This document shows, piece by piece, positions 9,701 to 17,464 of a stretch of 64,000 nucleotides of DNA (position 1 is its first letter; every line of letters starts with the position of its first letter). Position numbers and translations under genes: made by a program. The notes beneath the pieces were generated by a model that was given only the letters and a program-made list of their open reading frames with translations, was not told the origin of the DNA and ran no database searches. This DNA comes from a bacterium (lineage in GTDB: Bacteria > Zhuqueibacterota > QNDG01 > JAFGCO01), in contig JAFGCO010000065.1 in the NCBI GenBank assembly GCA_016932575.1, positions 84,465 to 148,464 on the forward strand, written 5' to 3'.

Positions 9701-11036
9701 CACGAATAGGAGCTCCGCTGTACGCAATGGGAATTTCCCGTCCGTCTTTTGCGATTAAAATCGTACGATTGGCCAGCCCAATCACGCCACCTTCTCTGAT
9801 GACTTTGGCAACCGGATCTTCAAGGCTCTCTTTCGTTTTTTCATTGACAATGATGAAAACATCGGTGAGTGATTGACCACAGGCGTTTTCTTCGGTCCAT
9901 CCTGTAAGCCTTTCAGCCACAGGATTCATAAGCTCAACCTGCCCGGCAGAATTCGTTGAAATGACAGCATCACCAATAGAATTCAGGGTAACGGCGTGCT
10001 TCTCCATACTGACACGCAACGCCTCCTCAGAATGGTACAGTTTTTGATAATATGTTCTCAAATACCGCTGTCTGAAAACCAATCCGGACACGATTACCAG
10101 GCATACAATTCCCGCAATGAGAAGAAGAATCAGCAGGGAACGGAAATGCCAGTCCGCAAATGCTTCATCAGCATCCATCTTGGATACAATGAACCAGGGA
10201 GAATCCGGAACCGGAAGCACGGCTGCCAGCACGTCGATGCCGCGATAGTCTTTTCCCTCAACAATCCCGGTTTGACCTTGAACCGCCATGGCCGAAGGAA
10301 ATTCGGCCCGGCTGACGGGAATCCTGAGTTTCAGAGCCGTATCTGTCCTGTGACGCAGATCGTTCAGAAAGAGAACTTCGTGACCTTCCTGACGGATAAG
10401 CAGGGTTTCGGCAGTTTTGCTGGGCGTCGGCCAGGACTGAATAAGGGGGTATAAAAATTGTTTTGCATTACAAATCATGATGACGGTTGCCAACAGTTCC
10501 TGATCATTTTTTTGAGTAAAAAGCGGCGTAACAACAGAAAGATGTGGAAATGAATATTCAGGCTCCCGATGCAAGGAGGTCCAGACAGGCTTTCGTACAG
10601 TCATTGCTTCTTCCAGCGTCGCATTGAATTCCTGATGCAAATCCATTTTGCCGCTCATACTCAACCGAACATGTTTTTCATAATCGACAAGCAGGATGTC
10701 GGCAAAATGATAACGTTCGATAATCGGACGGAAACGTCGTTTGATTTCCGATGCCTCCCATTCTGATGATGTCATTAAGAATCGTTCGATTGAAGTCATC
10801 AGAGAGCGTCGTTCCATCAATACGGCTGCGTCAGCCAGTCGCTCTGCACGCCAGTCTGCGATTTGGCGCGCTTTCAGATGAGCAATATCCATAAGTCGCG
10901 ATTCAACAATCCGCCGCTGATGTGTTTGCTGTGCCTTAAAAAATAAAAACCCAATACAAAGAAGAGACAGAATAAACGTTGTGAAGATGATGACTATCCA
11001 GCGGGGAAAAACAATATGATTGCCTGAATTGATCAT
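6777..11036 (-). CDS. Membrane sensor histidine kinase with four PAS and two GAF domains (HisKA_2 type)
   Basis: About 1,419 residues from the ATG at 11036; the frame is open to a TTG at 11072 and neither start has a strong ribosome site. Two membrane segments (about 13-34 and 300-321) enclose a periplasmic sensor of roughly 265 residues. Inside follow PAS, GAF, three PAS and a second GAF. The phospho-acceptor His is in YHRTKNN (about residue 1222), the HisKA_2/HWE-like form often paired with single-domain regulators, and an HATPase (NELLSNAVKHAF, DNGIGLP) ends the protein. The downstream receiver at 6406-6773 is 3 nt away and is the likely target. Ligands are unknown. Confidence 0.9.
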   Translation of the reverse strand: MINSGNHIVFPRWIVIIFTTFILSLLCIGFLFFKAQQTHQRRIVESRLMDIAHLKARQIADWRAERLADAAVLMERRSLMTSIERFLMTSSEWEASEIKRRFRPIIERYHFADILLVDYEKHVRLSMSGKMDLHQEFNATLEEAMTVRKPVWTSLHREPEYSFPHLSVVTPLFTQKNDQELLATVIMICNAKQFLYPLIQSWPTPSKTAETLLIRQEGHEVLFLNDLRHRTDTALKLRIPVSRAEFPSAMAVQGQTGIVEGKDYRGIDVLAAVLPVPDSPWFIVSKMDADEAFADWHFRSLLILLLIAGIVCLVIVSGLVFRQRYLRTYYQKLYHSEEALRVSMEKHAVTLNSIGDAVISTNSAGQVELMNPVAERLTGWTEENACGQSLTDVFIIVNEKTKESLEDPVAKVIREGGVIGLANRTILIAKDGREIPIAYSGAPIRDENSVIIGVVLVFRDQSKERLARHLREFRLDLVDYAADHTLDELITLSLDRIGAFVNSPVGFFHMMDIEMKLLSHQKWPNKNWIEFCRGKNKSLHDRFDQHDAWKECIDHKKPVIKNDYRSFHKKNGPPENCAAVIRQMVIPIIREDRAVAIIGVRNKPRDYTEKDAELVRHLADAAWEVIHKKQSETALVASEKRLMTAQRIAKMGDFTWNVQTDEVIWSDTMCDLLGYDPSEMDNHNLISENIHHPDDEERLKDWLNACVVSRKNELKPIELRLIRKNGESIYVLIEGVIERRIDQSRTVFATVQDVTEWKKHEKEYKQLIDGMNDTAFVIDFHGKFVEVNETAVKALGYSREELLTMGPIDIDPHLSKDEINDLIIGMKRGERQVFETRHRAKDGKEIPVEISSSLVTYRGEKAILSVVRDITKRKLAEEDLDRVMEGAQAILWHSPVIRQKGKKRTGQEFLWKTHYLNLDSIKETIPLQDHPSHNLDNMYYFSILEEDRKAMDRVSSEAIKHGADRYNQEFRLRDANGIIHWMYEDARVKQMSEIHFEAVGVIIDITERKQAEETLRLVNERLRILHRITEAVHESLDLNVIFKHITTAAVESLGFSTAIILTLDKKDESYHMRSFHSSRVNVAMVNKVLGLPIKDTMFTSYQMNERIIKSAFDGKIVITNHPSDIMPSTISKSACKAVEKLSNSKSYILVPLILEKKMIGALIVSSIMEQVPKEDIDMLNIFAKTIIQAISNASLHEQTNKAKELVQNNLKEKEILLRELYHRTKNNMQVISSLLRLRARTLPDENMKFTFREIENKIRSMALVHQKLYESKDLSSLNLKYYFNDLISLIQQSFLTKKNRIKFTYDAVDVPVLIDTAVPLGLILNELLSNAVKHAFPEGRNGEIHVKLDASSRKGIIIEVSDNGIGLPEGFRVETHAHLGLDTVVELTKHQLKGEVFFQSKNGLKCQIKLKKELYRPRI

Positions 11037-11203
11037 CCAATACCCCAGAATAGGATCAAAGTCAGAAACCAAAATACGATGTTTATTCCTGTTATTTGAT
11101 TATTTCCCGTAACTCCTGAAATCCGTTTCCAAAAGATAAAAATCAAACGGAACATTCGCAAGGGTTTAATTCAGGTAATTTATTTTTTCCAGTGATTCGC
11201 GGT

Positions 11204-11971
11204 TTACCTGGCTACAAATCCTCCGTCGACTACCAGAGGGTGACCCGTAACGAAAGAAGCCTGATCGGAACAAAGCCAGATCACCGCATCGGCCACTTCT
11301 TGCGGTTTTCCCATCCTGCCCACCGGCTCCATGGCTGTCATTTGTTCAATGGCCTTTTTGTCTCCACCAGTGAAACGGTCGATCATTTCCGTGTGAATCA
11401 CTCCCGGGCAGACCGCATTGACCCGGATTCCCTGAGTCGCATACTCAAGTGCAGCGGTTTTGGTTAATCCGTTCACGCCATGTTTACTGGCTGTGTAAGC
11501 ACAGATATTGGTAAAACCCACACGTCCCGCCACCGAGGCCATGTTCACAATCGAACCGCCCCCGTGTTTCAGCATTTCGGAAATTTCATATTTCATGCAA
11601 AGCCAGACACCGGTCAGGTTGATGCCGATGACCCGGTCCCAGTTTTCCAGGGTGCAATCGGCTGTCGGGGCCTGTTTGCCTTCGATACCCGCGTTGTTGA
11701 ACGCACAGTCCAGTCTGCCGAAAGTATCCACTGTTTTTTGGACCATGGATTCGACTGCTTCGGGATTGGAAACATCCATCTTAATAAAGATGGCTTCTTC
11801 TCTTGTCTCCCGGATGGTTTCAACGGTCTTATTACCGGCTTCCTCCTTGATATCCGCCACGACAACCCGGGAACAGGATTCGGCAAATGCAAGCGCAGTG
11901 GCCCGGCCGATACCCGTACCACCACCGGTAACCAGTGCAACTCTTTTCGCATTCTGATTATTCTCATTCAT
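11204..11971 (-). CDS. Short-chain dehydrogenase/reductase (SDR)
   Basis: 255-residue classical SDR. Cofactor motif TGGGTGIG (15-22), NNAG at 92-95, and catalytic Ser146, Tyr159 and Lys163 (YTASK) are all present. The C-terminal WLCSDQASFVTGHPLVVDGG is typical. Asp40 at the end of beta-2 (VVVAD) suggests NAD(H) rather than NADP(H), which is inference. The substrate cannot be named; relatives include 3-oxoacyl-ACP reductases and glucose dehydrogenases. It stands alone, with no shared-motif promoter in front. Confidence 0.9.
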   Translation of the reverse strand: MNENNQNAKRVALVTGGGTGIGRATALAFAESCSRVVVADIKEEAGNKTVETIRETREEAIFIKMDVSNPEAVESMVQKTVDTFGRLDCAFNNAGIEGKQAPTADCTLENWDRVIGINLTGVWLCMKYEISEMLKHGGGSIVNMASVAGRVGFTNICAYTASKHGVNGLTKTAALEYATQGIRVNAVCPGVIHTEMIDRFTGGDKKAIEQMTAMEPVGRMGKPQEVADAVIWLCSDQASFVTGHPLVVDGGFVAR

Positions 11972-12007
11972 AATATGAACTCCTTTTAATTAAGGCTTCA
12001 GTCATTC

Positions 12008-12313
12008 TCATGTGGATTTATAAAGCCACTTTCGTATTTTTACTTCAGCAGAATCAAGAAATTTCGCCATCCACAAAGATTCTCCCGAAACAATCGCAGC
12101 TCCGACAAAAACAATTGCCCATCCGGGACCAGGTAAAAACCAGAGAGCCGCGCCGATGAACATAACAACCAAACCGGTGAATATTCTCAGCAGTTTTTCA
12201 ATCCTGAAGCTCGGACCCCGCTGTTTGGAACATCTGTCATACCGGTCTTGAAACCGATTTCCAGGCCTGCTTTTTTTAAATTTGTGCCAGTTTTGTTTTA
12301 ATTGATTGAACAT
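12008..12313 (-). CDS. PGPGW-family small membrane protein
   Basis: About 101 residues from the ATG at 12313; the frame extends upstream but the N-terminal extension looks non-coding. Two adjacent hydrophobic stretches carry the sequence LPGPGWAIVFVG, the signature of the PGPGW putative transmembrane family. The N-terminus is basic and the C-terminus ends in a charged helix. Function is unknown for the family. It lies downstream of the superoxide reductase gene and may be co-transcribed with it. Confidence 0.75.
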   Translation of the reverse strand: MFNQLKQNWHKFKKSRPGNRFQDRYDRCSKQRGPSFRIEKLLRIFTGLVVMFIGAALWFLPGPGWAIVFVGAAIVSGESLWMAKFLDSAEVKIRKWLYKST

Positions 12314-12470
12314 GTTCGAGTCGTTTATTGAGAAAGTGGAATCCCGTCTCACTTGTGTTCGGTCTTATGAATGTCGTTCCGGAAATGTTGATACACGCTT
12401 CCCACGGGTGGGGTTTGTATCGGATACCCTGGTTTTAAACTCACGGAAACCTCCCTCCCATACGCTATGC

Positions 12471-12865
12471 TTACTGCACTTGAATGTCTTTGCTGCTTTC
12501 CCATAATCCGTGAATATTGCAGAATGCCAGGGCGTGGAGCGTCCCGGATTCGGCAGTTTTCATGCTGACCGTGATCTGATGATGCGTATAAACGGAGCCT
12601 TTATCAGGCCCCTCTGCGGATTCGCCGTGGGAGCAAATTCAGCATGCCCGATTTCATAGGGAAATTTCGCTCCGTCCGGATGAAAGTACAGGCTGATCCA
12701 CCGGATATGATGTTCGGTTTTATTGGGATGAGATGCTTCCCTGCCCAATCCGACTTTCACTTCGAAGATTTGATCCGACTGGACTTGATCTTCACATTCG
12801 ATCACAGGTACATGTTTTTCGGTTTTCCAATCCGCATGCTGGATATGCTCACTCAGGCGGTTCAT
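12471..12865 (-). CDS. Superoxide reductase (neelaredoxin class), frameshifted
   Basis: Non-heme iron enzyme reducing superoxide to peroxide without making O2, typical of anaerobes. The first frame gives Glu16-Lys17-His18 (EKHVPVI), His46 and His52, then breaks. Adding one C to the CCC at 12629-12631 restores the frame to a TAA at 12471 and recovers CNIHGLW with Cys116 and His119. The restored 131 residues contain all five iron ligands, at spacing close to that of Desulfoarculus baarsii enzyme. There is no N-terminal desulforedoxin domain. Without the correction the product would lack two ligands and be inactive. A shared-motif promoter lies at 12932-12975. Confidence 0.82.
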
Positions 12866-13178
12866 CTTTTCCTCCTTAATTTTTTTATATACTAGTGCGT
12901 ATATTCAGATAGTTATTTTTCGGTTCAACGAATGATAGGGACGCCGGGAGAAAATTGCCATCGGGATAATCCTGAAAAGATCGGGTGGTTTTCCTGACAT
13001 GAGAGTCAATATCGTAGTTGGAGAATATATATAGAAAATAGCGAAATATTCGAATTTGTCCCGTTGATACGACAGCAACCGGGTGAATTCCGGGCGGGGA
13101 TTCCCGATTCCCCGTAAAGCGGGAATGTCCAGAGTCACGTGATGGAAACGGCATGTTTTGAATCGGGCATTCGGACAA
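12866..13178. other. Intergenic region upstream of superoxide reductase
   Basis: About 310 bp. It holds the promoter at 12932-12975 and, at 13107-13126, a small GC-rich hairpin (ATTCCC/GGGAAT arms) that could end the hemerythrin transcript, although no T-run follows. Two short frames here have no family features and I do not call them. Confidence 0.5.
12932..12975 (-). promoter_or_regulatory. Shared stress-promoter motif upstream of superoxide reductase
   Basis: Minus-strand TCAGGATTATCCCGA (12961-12975) abuts TGGCAA; a 17-nt spacer leads to TATCAT (12932-12937). It is about 67 bp before the superoxide reductase start. Confidence 0.65.
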
Positions 13179-13706
13179 TCATTGAAACTGTTCGAGAACC
13201 TGTTTGTATTTTTCGTGAATCATGGCTTGATCAAACCGGCGGAATTCTTCAAGCATGCTCTCCAATTCATCTCCGCTGAAGTACTTTTCGGAATCAGGAA
13301 AAAATAATTTATCCTCTTTTTCAATATGCTTTGGATAAAAACAGGTCAGATCAGTCAGTTTTTCCATGATGATATTCAATGTATCATGGCCTTTCACATA
13401 ATTCTCTTTGGCCTCCATCAGCTCGGCTATGATTTTCCGCCCGTATTTGTGTTCGTCGATCAGGTCATTCATGATATTCTGATCGCTTTCGGAAAGTTTC
13501 TTTCCGGCGCAATCCCGGAACAGGATATCCTCCTCTTTGCCGTGATGTGTCTGGTCCGCATACATCCGGATAAAATCGACGGCTGTGTCAATAAAACGGG
13601 GATCCGCTTTATGACTTGTCTTGATTTCCTGCACTTTTTGTCTGATCACCCCGATCATTTTTTCGATCAGCCGGTGCTCCTTCATCAGCATTCCTCTCGG
13701 TTTCAT
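13179..13706 (-). CDS. Hemerythrin-like HHE domain protein
   Basis: 175 residues from the ATG at 13706, which has AAAGGAG nine bases upstream. The order of helices and metal-ligand type residues (KEHRLIEKM near the start, THHGKEEDILF, DEHKYGR, YPKHIEKEDKLFF) matches the hemerythrin HHE cation-binding family, which binds a di-iron centre. Likely roles are oxygen, NO or iron handling. The start lies inside the 3' end of the preceding gene. Placement between superoxide reductase and OsmC fits an oxidative-stress function. Confidence 0.85.
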   Translation of the reverse strand: MKPRGMLMKEHRLIEKMIGVIRQKVQEIKTSHKADPRFIDTAVDFIRMYADQTHHGKEEDILFRDCAGKKLSESDQNIMNDLIDEHKYGRKIIAELMEAKENYVKGHDTLNIIMEKLTDLTCFYPKHIEKEDKLFFPDSEKYFSGDELESMLEEFRRFDQAMIHEKYKQVLEQFQ

Positions 13707-14043
13707 GGTCCTGACTCCTTTCCGAGGCATTCTTTCTCTGCTTTTTTTCCGGTTTTTGATTTGTTGAATCCGAATTGCCAAGCAACTCACGCATGCGTTC
13801 CCAGTTCAGTGACTCTGTAAATTTGGGCAATACATGCAATAAAAACTGCAGTTTCTGCCGGTCCGTCAAATTTTCAAACAATCCAGACATGAGTTTATCC
13901 AGAAGCTGCAATGTTTCCTGAAATTCCATTTCATTGAGCATGCGGTCAATCAAGCGTTCGAATAAAGCCTCTTTTTCCTCTTCGTCCATAATAGCCACGG
14001 AATGCTCAATAACAGGCCGCATCAGTTTTTTAAAAAGACTCAT
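13609..14043 (-). CDS. Uncharacterised helical acidic protein
   Basis: Up to 144 residues. I do not recognise a family. Residues 1-90 look like amphipathic helices rich in Glu, Leu and Met (for example EEEKEALFERLIDRML). The last 45 residues are charged, low-complexity and overlap the hemerythrin gene by 98 nt. If one base is added to the run of seven A at 13742-13748 the protein would instead end at 13703, giving an ATGA overlap with the hemerythrin start, as seen elsewhere in this window. The true C-terminus is therefore uncertain. Confidence 0.6.
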   Translation of the reverse strand: MSLFKKLMRPVIEHSVAIMDEEEKEALFERLIDRMLNEMEFQETLQLLDKLMSGLFENLTDRQKLQFLLHVLPKFTESLNWERMRELLGNSDSTNQKPEKKQRKNASERSQDHETERNADEGAPADRKNDRGDQTKSAGNQDKS

Positions 14044-14122
14044 AAAAAAACCTCATTAAAAGTCACTTTATCATGTCATCAAAAATATCCTGCCGTGTCA
14101 AAACGATATAATATGCTCATTA

Positions 14123-14220
14123 CATGTCATTTTGAGTGAAGCGAGAAATCTTTAAAATTGATTATATTAAAAAAGCTTTTAAGATTTATCATCCGCTTCA
14201 GGCGGATTCGAAATGACATG
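14123..14220. repeat. MITE-like palindromic element with terminal inverted repeats
   Basis: A 98-bp intergenic element bounded by CATGTCATTTTGA and its near-perfect reverse complement TCGAAATGACATG (12 of 13 match). Inside each end are related GAGAAATCTT / AAGATTTATC blocks. It resembles the TGTCATT...GAAGC...AATCTT intergenic repeats seen in many bacterial genomes. No other copy is visible in this window. Confidence 0.65.
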
Positions 14221-14253
14221 CTAAAATTCAGCCAGTAGATTCATACGAATCAA

Positions 14254-14688
14254 TTACTCTCCGCTCTGAAGATCCGTTTTGAGTCTGATCTCCACCCCTG
14301 CCAGGGCTCTGGATACCGGACAGGCGGATTTTGCCTGTTCGGCAATTTTGTTGAACGTATCCGAATTCACATCCGGCACTTCGGCCCGCGTGTTCAATGT
14401 AATTGTGGAAATGGAAAATCCCTCTTCTGTTTTATCCAACTGCACCTCGGCTTCCGTTTTGATGGACAGCGGCTTATAACCCTGTTGATCCAGTTCATGG
14501 GCCAGCGCCATGGAAAAACAGCCGGCATGGGCCGCGCCGATCAGTTCTTCCGGGTTGGTTCCCTGAACCTTTTCAAAACGGGACCCGAATGAATAGGCGC
14601 CTTCGAAATAACCGCTCCCCAGTTTCATTTGTCCTTTTCCTTCTTTCAAATTGCCCTGCCATTCGGCTGATGATTTGCGAACAGGCAT
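14254..14688 (-). CDS. osmC: OsmC-family peroxiredoxin
   Basis: 144 residues from the ATG at 14688 (AAAGGAG six bases upstream). OsmC enzymes reduce organic hydroperoxides with two cysteines; here Cys57 (HAGCFSMAL) and Cys123 (SACPVSRAL) are both present in the usual contexts. The KGQMKLGSGYF block and TNPEELIGAAHAGC are typical of the osmotically inducible OsmC subgroup. It follows the PfpI gene by about 20 nt, so the two probably form one operon. Confidence 0.92.
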   Translation of the reverse strand: MPVRKSSAEWQGNLKEGKGQMKLGSGYFEGAYSFGSRFEKVQGTNPEELIGAAHAGCFSMALAHELDQQGYKPLSIKTEAEVQLDKTEEGFSISTITLNTRAEVPDVNSDTFNKIAEQAKSACPVSRALAGVEIRLKTDLQSGE

Positions 14689-14707
14689 AAAATGCTCCTT
14701 TCTTAAC

Positions 14708-15217
14708 TTAAGGATTTTGAGATAAAAATTTGAGTATCTCCCGGCAGAATACAGGCAGATCATACGGATTTCTCGAAGTGATCAGATTGCCGTCGACCAC
14801 CACCTCCTGATCCAGATATTCGACGCCCGCGTTGATCATATCGTCTTTGACGGCCATAAAGGAAGTGGCTTTTCTGCCGTTTAAAATGCCGGCGGAAACC
14901 GGCACCCAACCACCGTGACAGATGGCCGCAACAAGTTTACCGGATTCAAATAAATCTTTAACAAATAAATTCACTTCTTTGTATCTGCGCAAGTGATCGG
15001 GTGCATATCCTCCGGGAATCACGACTCCGTCAAACTTTTCCGGATTGGCCTTCTGGATCGGAAGCTCTTCACGGGCCGGATACCCTTCCTTGCTCTGGTA
15101 CTCATTCTTCCCGGTTCCCACCAATACAGTCTCAATGCCGGCTTCCCGTAGCCGCAGATAAGGATACCACACCTCGAGCACCTGATAATGATTTTCCAGC
15201 AGTACAGCGATTTTCAT
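14708..15217 (-). CDS. DJ-1/PfpI family protein
   Basis: 169 residues from the ATG at 15217, preceded by GAGGAG. The nucleophile elbow AICHGGW places Cys100-His101, and Glu8 (LLENH) matches the acidic residue that tunes the Cys. The family includes intracellular proteases, deglycases and stress chaperones, so the exact reaction is open. It is upstream of osmC and directly downstream of the decayed pfkB copy. Confidence 0.88.
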   Translation of the reverse strand: MKIAVLLENHYQVLEVWYPYLRLREAGIETVLVGTGKNEYQSKEGYPAREELPIQKANPEKFDGVVIPGGYAPDHLRRYKEVNLFVKDLFESGKLVAAICHGGWVPVSAGILNGRKATSFMAVKDDMINAGVEYLDQEVVVDGNLITSRNPYDLPVFCREILKFLSQNP

Positions 15218-15238
15218 TTTGAATCGTCTCCTCATTTT

Positions 15239-15532
15239 TTACTGGACAATGGTAAAGCTCTGCCTGGTGCTGCTACGAATGGCCACAGGATCGTGTTCAA
15301 ATCCCCTCCTTTTCCAGCATTTGCTCCAGCATCCGGCTGGTGGGTGCTCCCGAAGGATAGACTGCCCGGCTTTTTCCGCCTAACCGGTGAATCGCTCTGG
15401 AAACATTGATCCCGCCTCCGCCTGGATCATATCTCAGAGCATGGCAGTGTAGTTTGCGTTCAGCGGCTACATTTTCAATGGATGTGATGATGTCAATCGC
15501 CGGATTCATGGTCAGGGTAAAACCATTTTCAT
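15239..15532 (-). pseudogene. pfkB: Remnant of a PfkB-type sugar kinase (6-phosphofructokinase II-like)
   Basis: Only about the first third of a ribokinase-family phosphofructokinase is present. MNPAID, DPGGGGINVSRA and HRLGGKSRAVYPSG are its N-terminal substrate-binding blocks. Two single-base shifts are needed to read it: one extra T at the run near 15519-15522 to reach MKMVFTLTMNPAID, and one fewer G at 15303-15306 to continue as FEHDPVAIRSSTRQSF. The frame then stops and all of the ATP-binding half is missing. The gene therefore cannot make an active kinase. Confidence 0.8.
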
Positions 15533-15546
15533 AGAATTTTCCATTT

Positions 15547-16341
15547 CTATTGTTTTCTTTTCTCTTCGTATTCCTTTTCCTGTTTATCCTGCTGAACCAT
15601 ACGGTTCTTTTGTTCACTGACAGCCTGCTCATGTTCCACATCACCAAGCCCCCCTTTTCTCCGGCGGTCCAGTTCTTTAAGATCACCGGCACGACCGTAT
15701 AAAATCAGCCGGTCTCCTTCAAACATCTTCGTGCCTCCCTTGGGAACTCCCACATACTTCCCGTCGCTTCGGAGTATACCCAATATATTCACACCCTCTT
15801 TTCTCAGCTGGCAGTCATTTAAGTGCTTATCCACCATCCAGTCCTCTCTATTCAAATGCATTTGCATGACTGTATATCCGTCGGACAATTTCAACAGTCC
15901 GGCATAGTCCCGCAAATCGATATCCGCCCATCTCCGCAAACCGTGCTTGATCAGAAAATTTACTGCCGTGTTCACAACAGACAGACGACTGAGAAAAAGC
16001 AGAGCGAGTATACTGCCGGCTAATATAATCAGCCGCCGATAGAGTGTTTCATCCGGCGCGCTTCCCATAAAAGAAAGGATAAGTGATAAAATAATGGAAA
16101 TCAATCCGGCACTTCGAATGACCATCAGGATCATAATAATGTTTCGCCGGACGGGATGATCGACCACGGTTTCTGCTTCCCTGGTGGTAAATCCCGTTCC
16201 TGTAAAGGCGGAACGCGCCTGAAACCTGGCTGCGTCTTCCGACAATCCGGTACTGGTCAACGCAATCGTGGCCAGCCGCGTAATCAACATAGACAGGGCT
16301 AAAATGGTGATCAATGCGATAATGCCGATAAGGCCAATCAT
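15547..16341 (-). CDS. Membrane protein with C-terminal TrkA-C (RCK_C) domain
   Basis: 264 residues. The N-terminus has three to four hydrophobic segments (about 2-25, 70-95, 105-125). After the first comes SAFTGTGFTTREAE, which resembles the K+-filter segment of TrkH/Ktr transporters. A TrkA-C domain (about 150-235: DGYTVMQMHL, VPKGGTKMFEGDRLILYG) follows; such domains bind regulatory ligands such as cyclic di-AMP or nucleotides. The last 30 residues are charged coiled coil. It may control ion flux, but it is too short for a full transporter. The start has AGGAG ten bases upstream. Confidence 0.75.
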   Translation of the reverse strand: MIGLIGIIALITILALSMLITRLATIALTSTGLSEDAARFQARSAFTGTGFTTREAETVVDHPVRRNIIMILMVIRSAGLISIILSLILSFMGSAPDETLYRRLIILAGSILALLFLSRLSVVNTAVNFLIKHGLRRWADIDLRDYAGLLKLSDGYTVMQMHLNREDWMVDKHLNDCQLRKEGVNILGILRSDGKYVGVPKGGTKMFEGDRLILYGRAGDLKELDRRRKGGLGDVEHEQAVSEQKNRMVQQDKQEKEYEEKRKQ

Positions 16342-16405
16342 CTCTGCTCAACTCCTATCATCACGGATTAAAATATAATGAATGAAATCTGTTAAATTCC
16401 GAATT

Positions 16406-16987
16406 TTACGATGAACGGTACTCCGTGACTGTCACTTCAAAATCAGGATCGTTACGGTACTTCTTCAACCGCAATGCCATTACTATCTGTAAAATTCCGA
16501 AAAGAATCAGAAACAAACCGAGTATCCAGATCAGAGATACGGCGCCAACCCGTGGATTGAAAAAAAGAACAATACTCAATAAAATCGAGACGATCCCTGT
16601 CAGTATCATCAGCCATTCTCCGGACAGCATATGACGACGCATTTGAATCCCTGAAAGAATTTCAAGCAGACCCGTGATGAGTGCCCAGAAAGCAAACAGG
16701 TAAACCAATATCAACGCGGTCATACCGGGCCAAATCAGAGCAAATAATCCCAATATTAATCCCAGGAATCCTTCAACAAAGAATACTCTCCACTGTTTCG
16801 CAACGCTCCGGTGAAGAAAAGCAAGCGTTCCGGTAACCAAGCCATCCAACAGCAGGTATACAACAAAAAAAATCAGTACAACATTGAATGTCTCTATAGG
16901 CCGTGCCAATGCGAGTGCGCCAATAATCAGGGCAATTAAACCGCGCAACAGTGAAACCCACCATTTTTCTGTATAGACATAAATCAT
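16406..16987 (-). CDS. HdeD/DUF308 family membrane protein
   Basis: 193 residues with six predicted membrane segments in three hairpin-like pairs, spaced as in HdeD. Features include LLRGLIALIIGALAL and FWALITGLLEILSGIQMRRH. HdeD of enteric bacteria is linked to acid resistance at high cell density; other members are uncharacterised. The start ATG overlaps the stop of the truncated sodC remnant (ATGA) and uses GGAAAGGA inside that remnant as ribosome site. Confidence 0.85.
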   Translation of the reverse strand: MIYVYTEKWWVSLLRGLIALIIGALALARPIETFNVVLIFFVVYLLLDGLVTGTLAFLHRSVAKQWRVFFVEGFLGLILGLFALIWPGMTALILVYLFAFWALITGLLEILSGIQMRRHMLSGEWLMILTGIVSILLSIVLFFNPRVGAVSLIWILGLFLILFGILQIVMALRLKKYRNDPDFEVTVTEYRSS

Positions 16988-17247
16988 AGCATGGCATCCT
17001 TTCCATTTTGTTTATGAATATGAAATCCGTGTTTGCCCGGAGTCAATTTATATACATCAGCTTCGATACGTATCAATCCACCACCCTGATCGTAAAACAG
17101 AACCGTTCCCTGAACATTGCTGTTCCTGGCAGGTTCAAGCCGGGCAATTGCCATGGTCACGCCGGCTTCCGGCATTTTAATCTTTGCACACGTCAGGAAA
17201 CTGAAAGCAATGATTAAAACTCCCCAGATATATTGTTTTTTCATCAT
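16984..17247 (-). pseudogene. sodC: N-terminal half of a Cu/Zn superoxide dismutase lipoprotein (truncated)
   Basis: 87 residues starting with a signal peptide and lipobox-like LTCAK. The body (GTVLFYDQGGGLIRIEADVYKL as two blocks, then TPGKHGFHIH) matches the first strands of Cu/Zn superoxide dismutase and keeps the first two copper His of HGFHIH. It then ends in KQNGKDAML, which is just the ribosome-site region of the next gene. The zinc loop, the remaining His ligands and the disulfide Cys are all missing. A deletion that joined sodC to the DUF308 gene is the simplest reading. Confidence 0.7.
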
Positions 17248-17301
17248 GTTCCTCCTTTTATCAAGTCAAGTATAACAATGATGGATAAAAAAATAATCCA
17301 A

Positions 17302-17341
17302 GAGAATCCCCGGCAGCTTTTTGCATTTCCCAGGGATTCTC
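17302..17341. promoter_or_regulatory. Inverted repeat upstream of the sodC remnant/DUF308 unit
   Basis: Perfect 9-bp arms GAGAATCCC and GGGATTCTC separated by 22 bp, 55-95 bp upstream of the remnant start. It may be an operator or a hairpin. It shares GGGATTC-type sequence with the stress motif but does not fit its spacing. Confidence 0.35.
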
Positions 17342-17464
17342 ATGGTCACTGAACATTTCATCCACTAACATCCATCTGTTTTTGTTAAGAACATTCCCTG
17401 AACTGAACTTATTTTAAAACATGGGTTTGCGTTCATGTACACAATCCCTGCGTTGTCTGTCCTG

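Noticed and set aside
12885-13178. 97-codon minus-strand frame between superoxide reductase and hemerythrin
   Set aside because: It runs through the promoter motif, lacks a ribosome site and looks non-coding.
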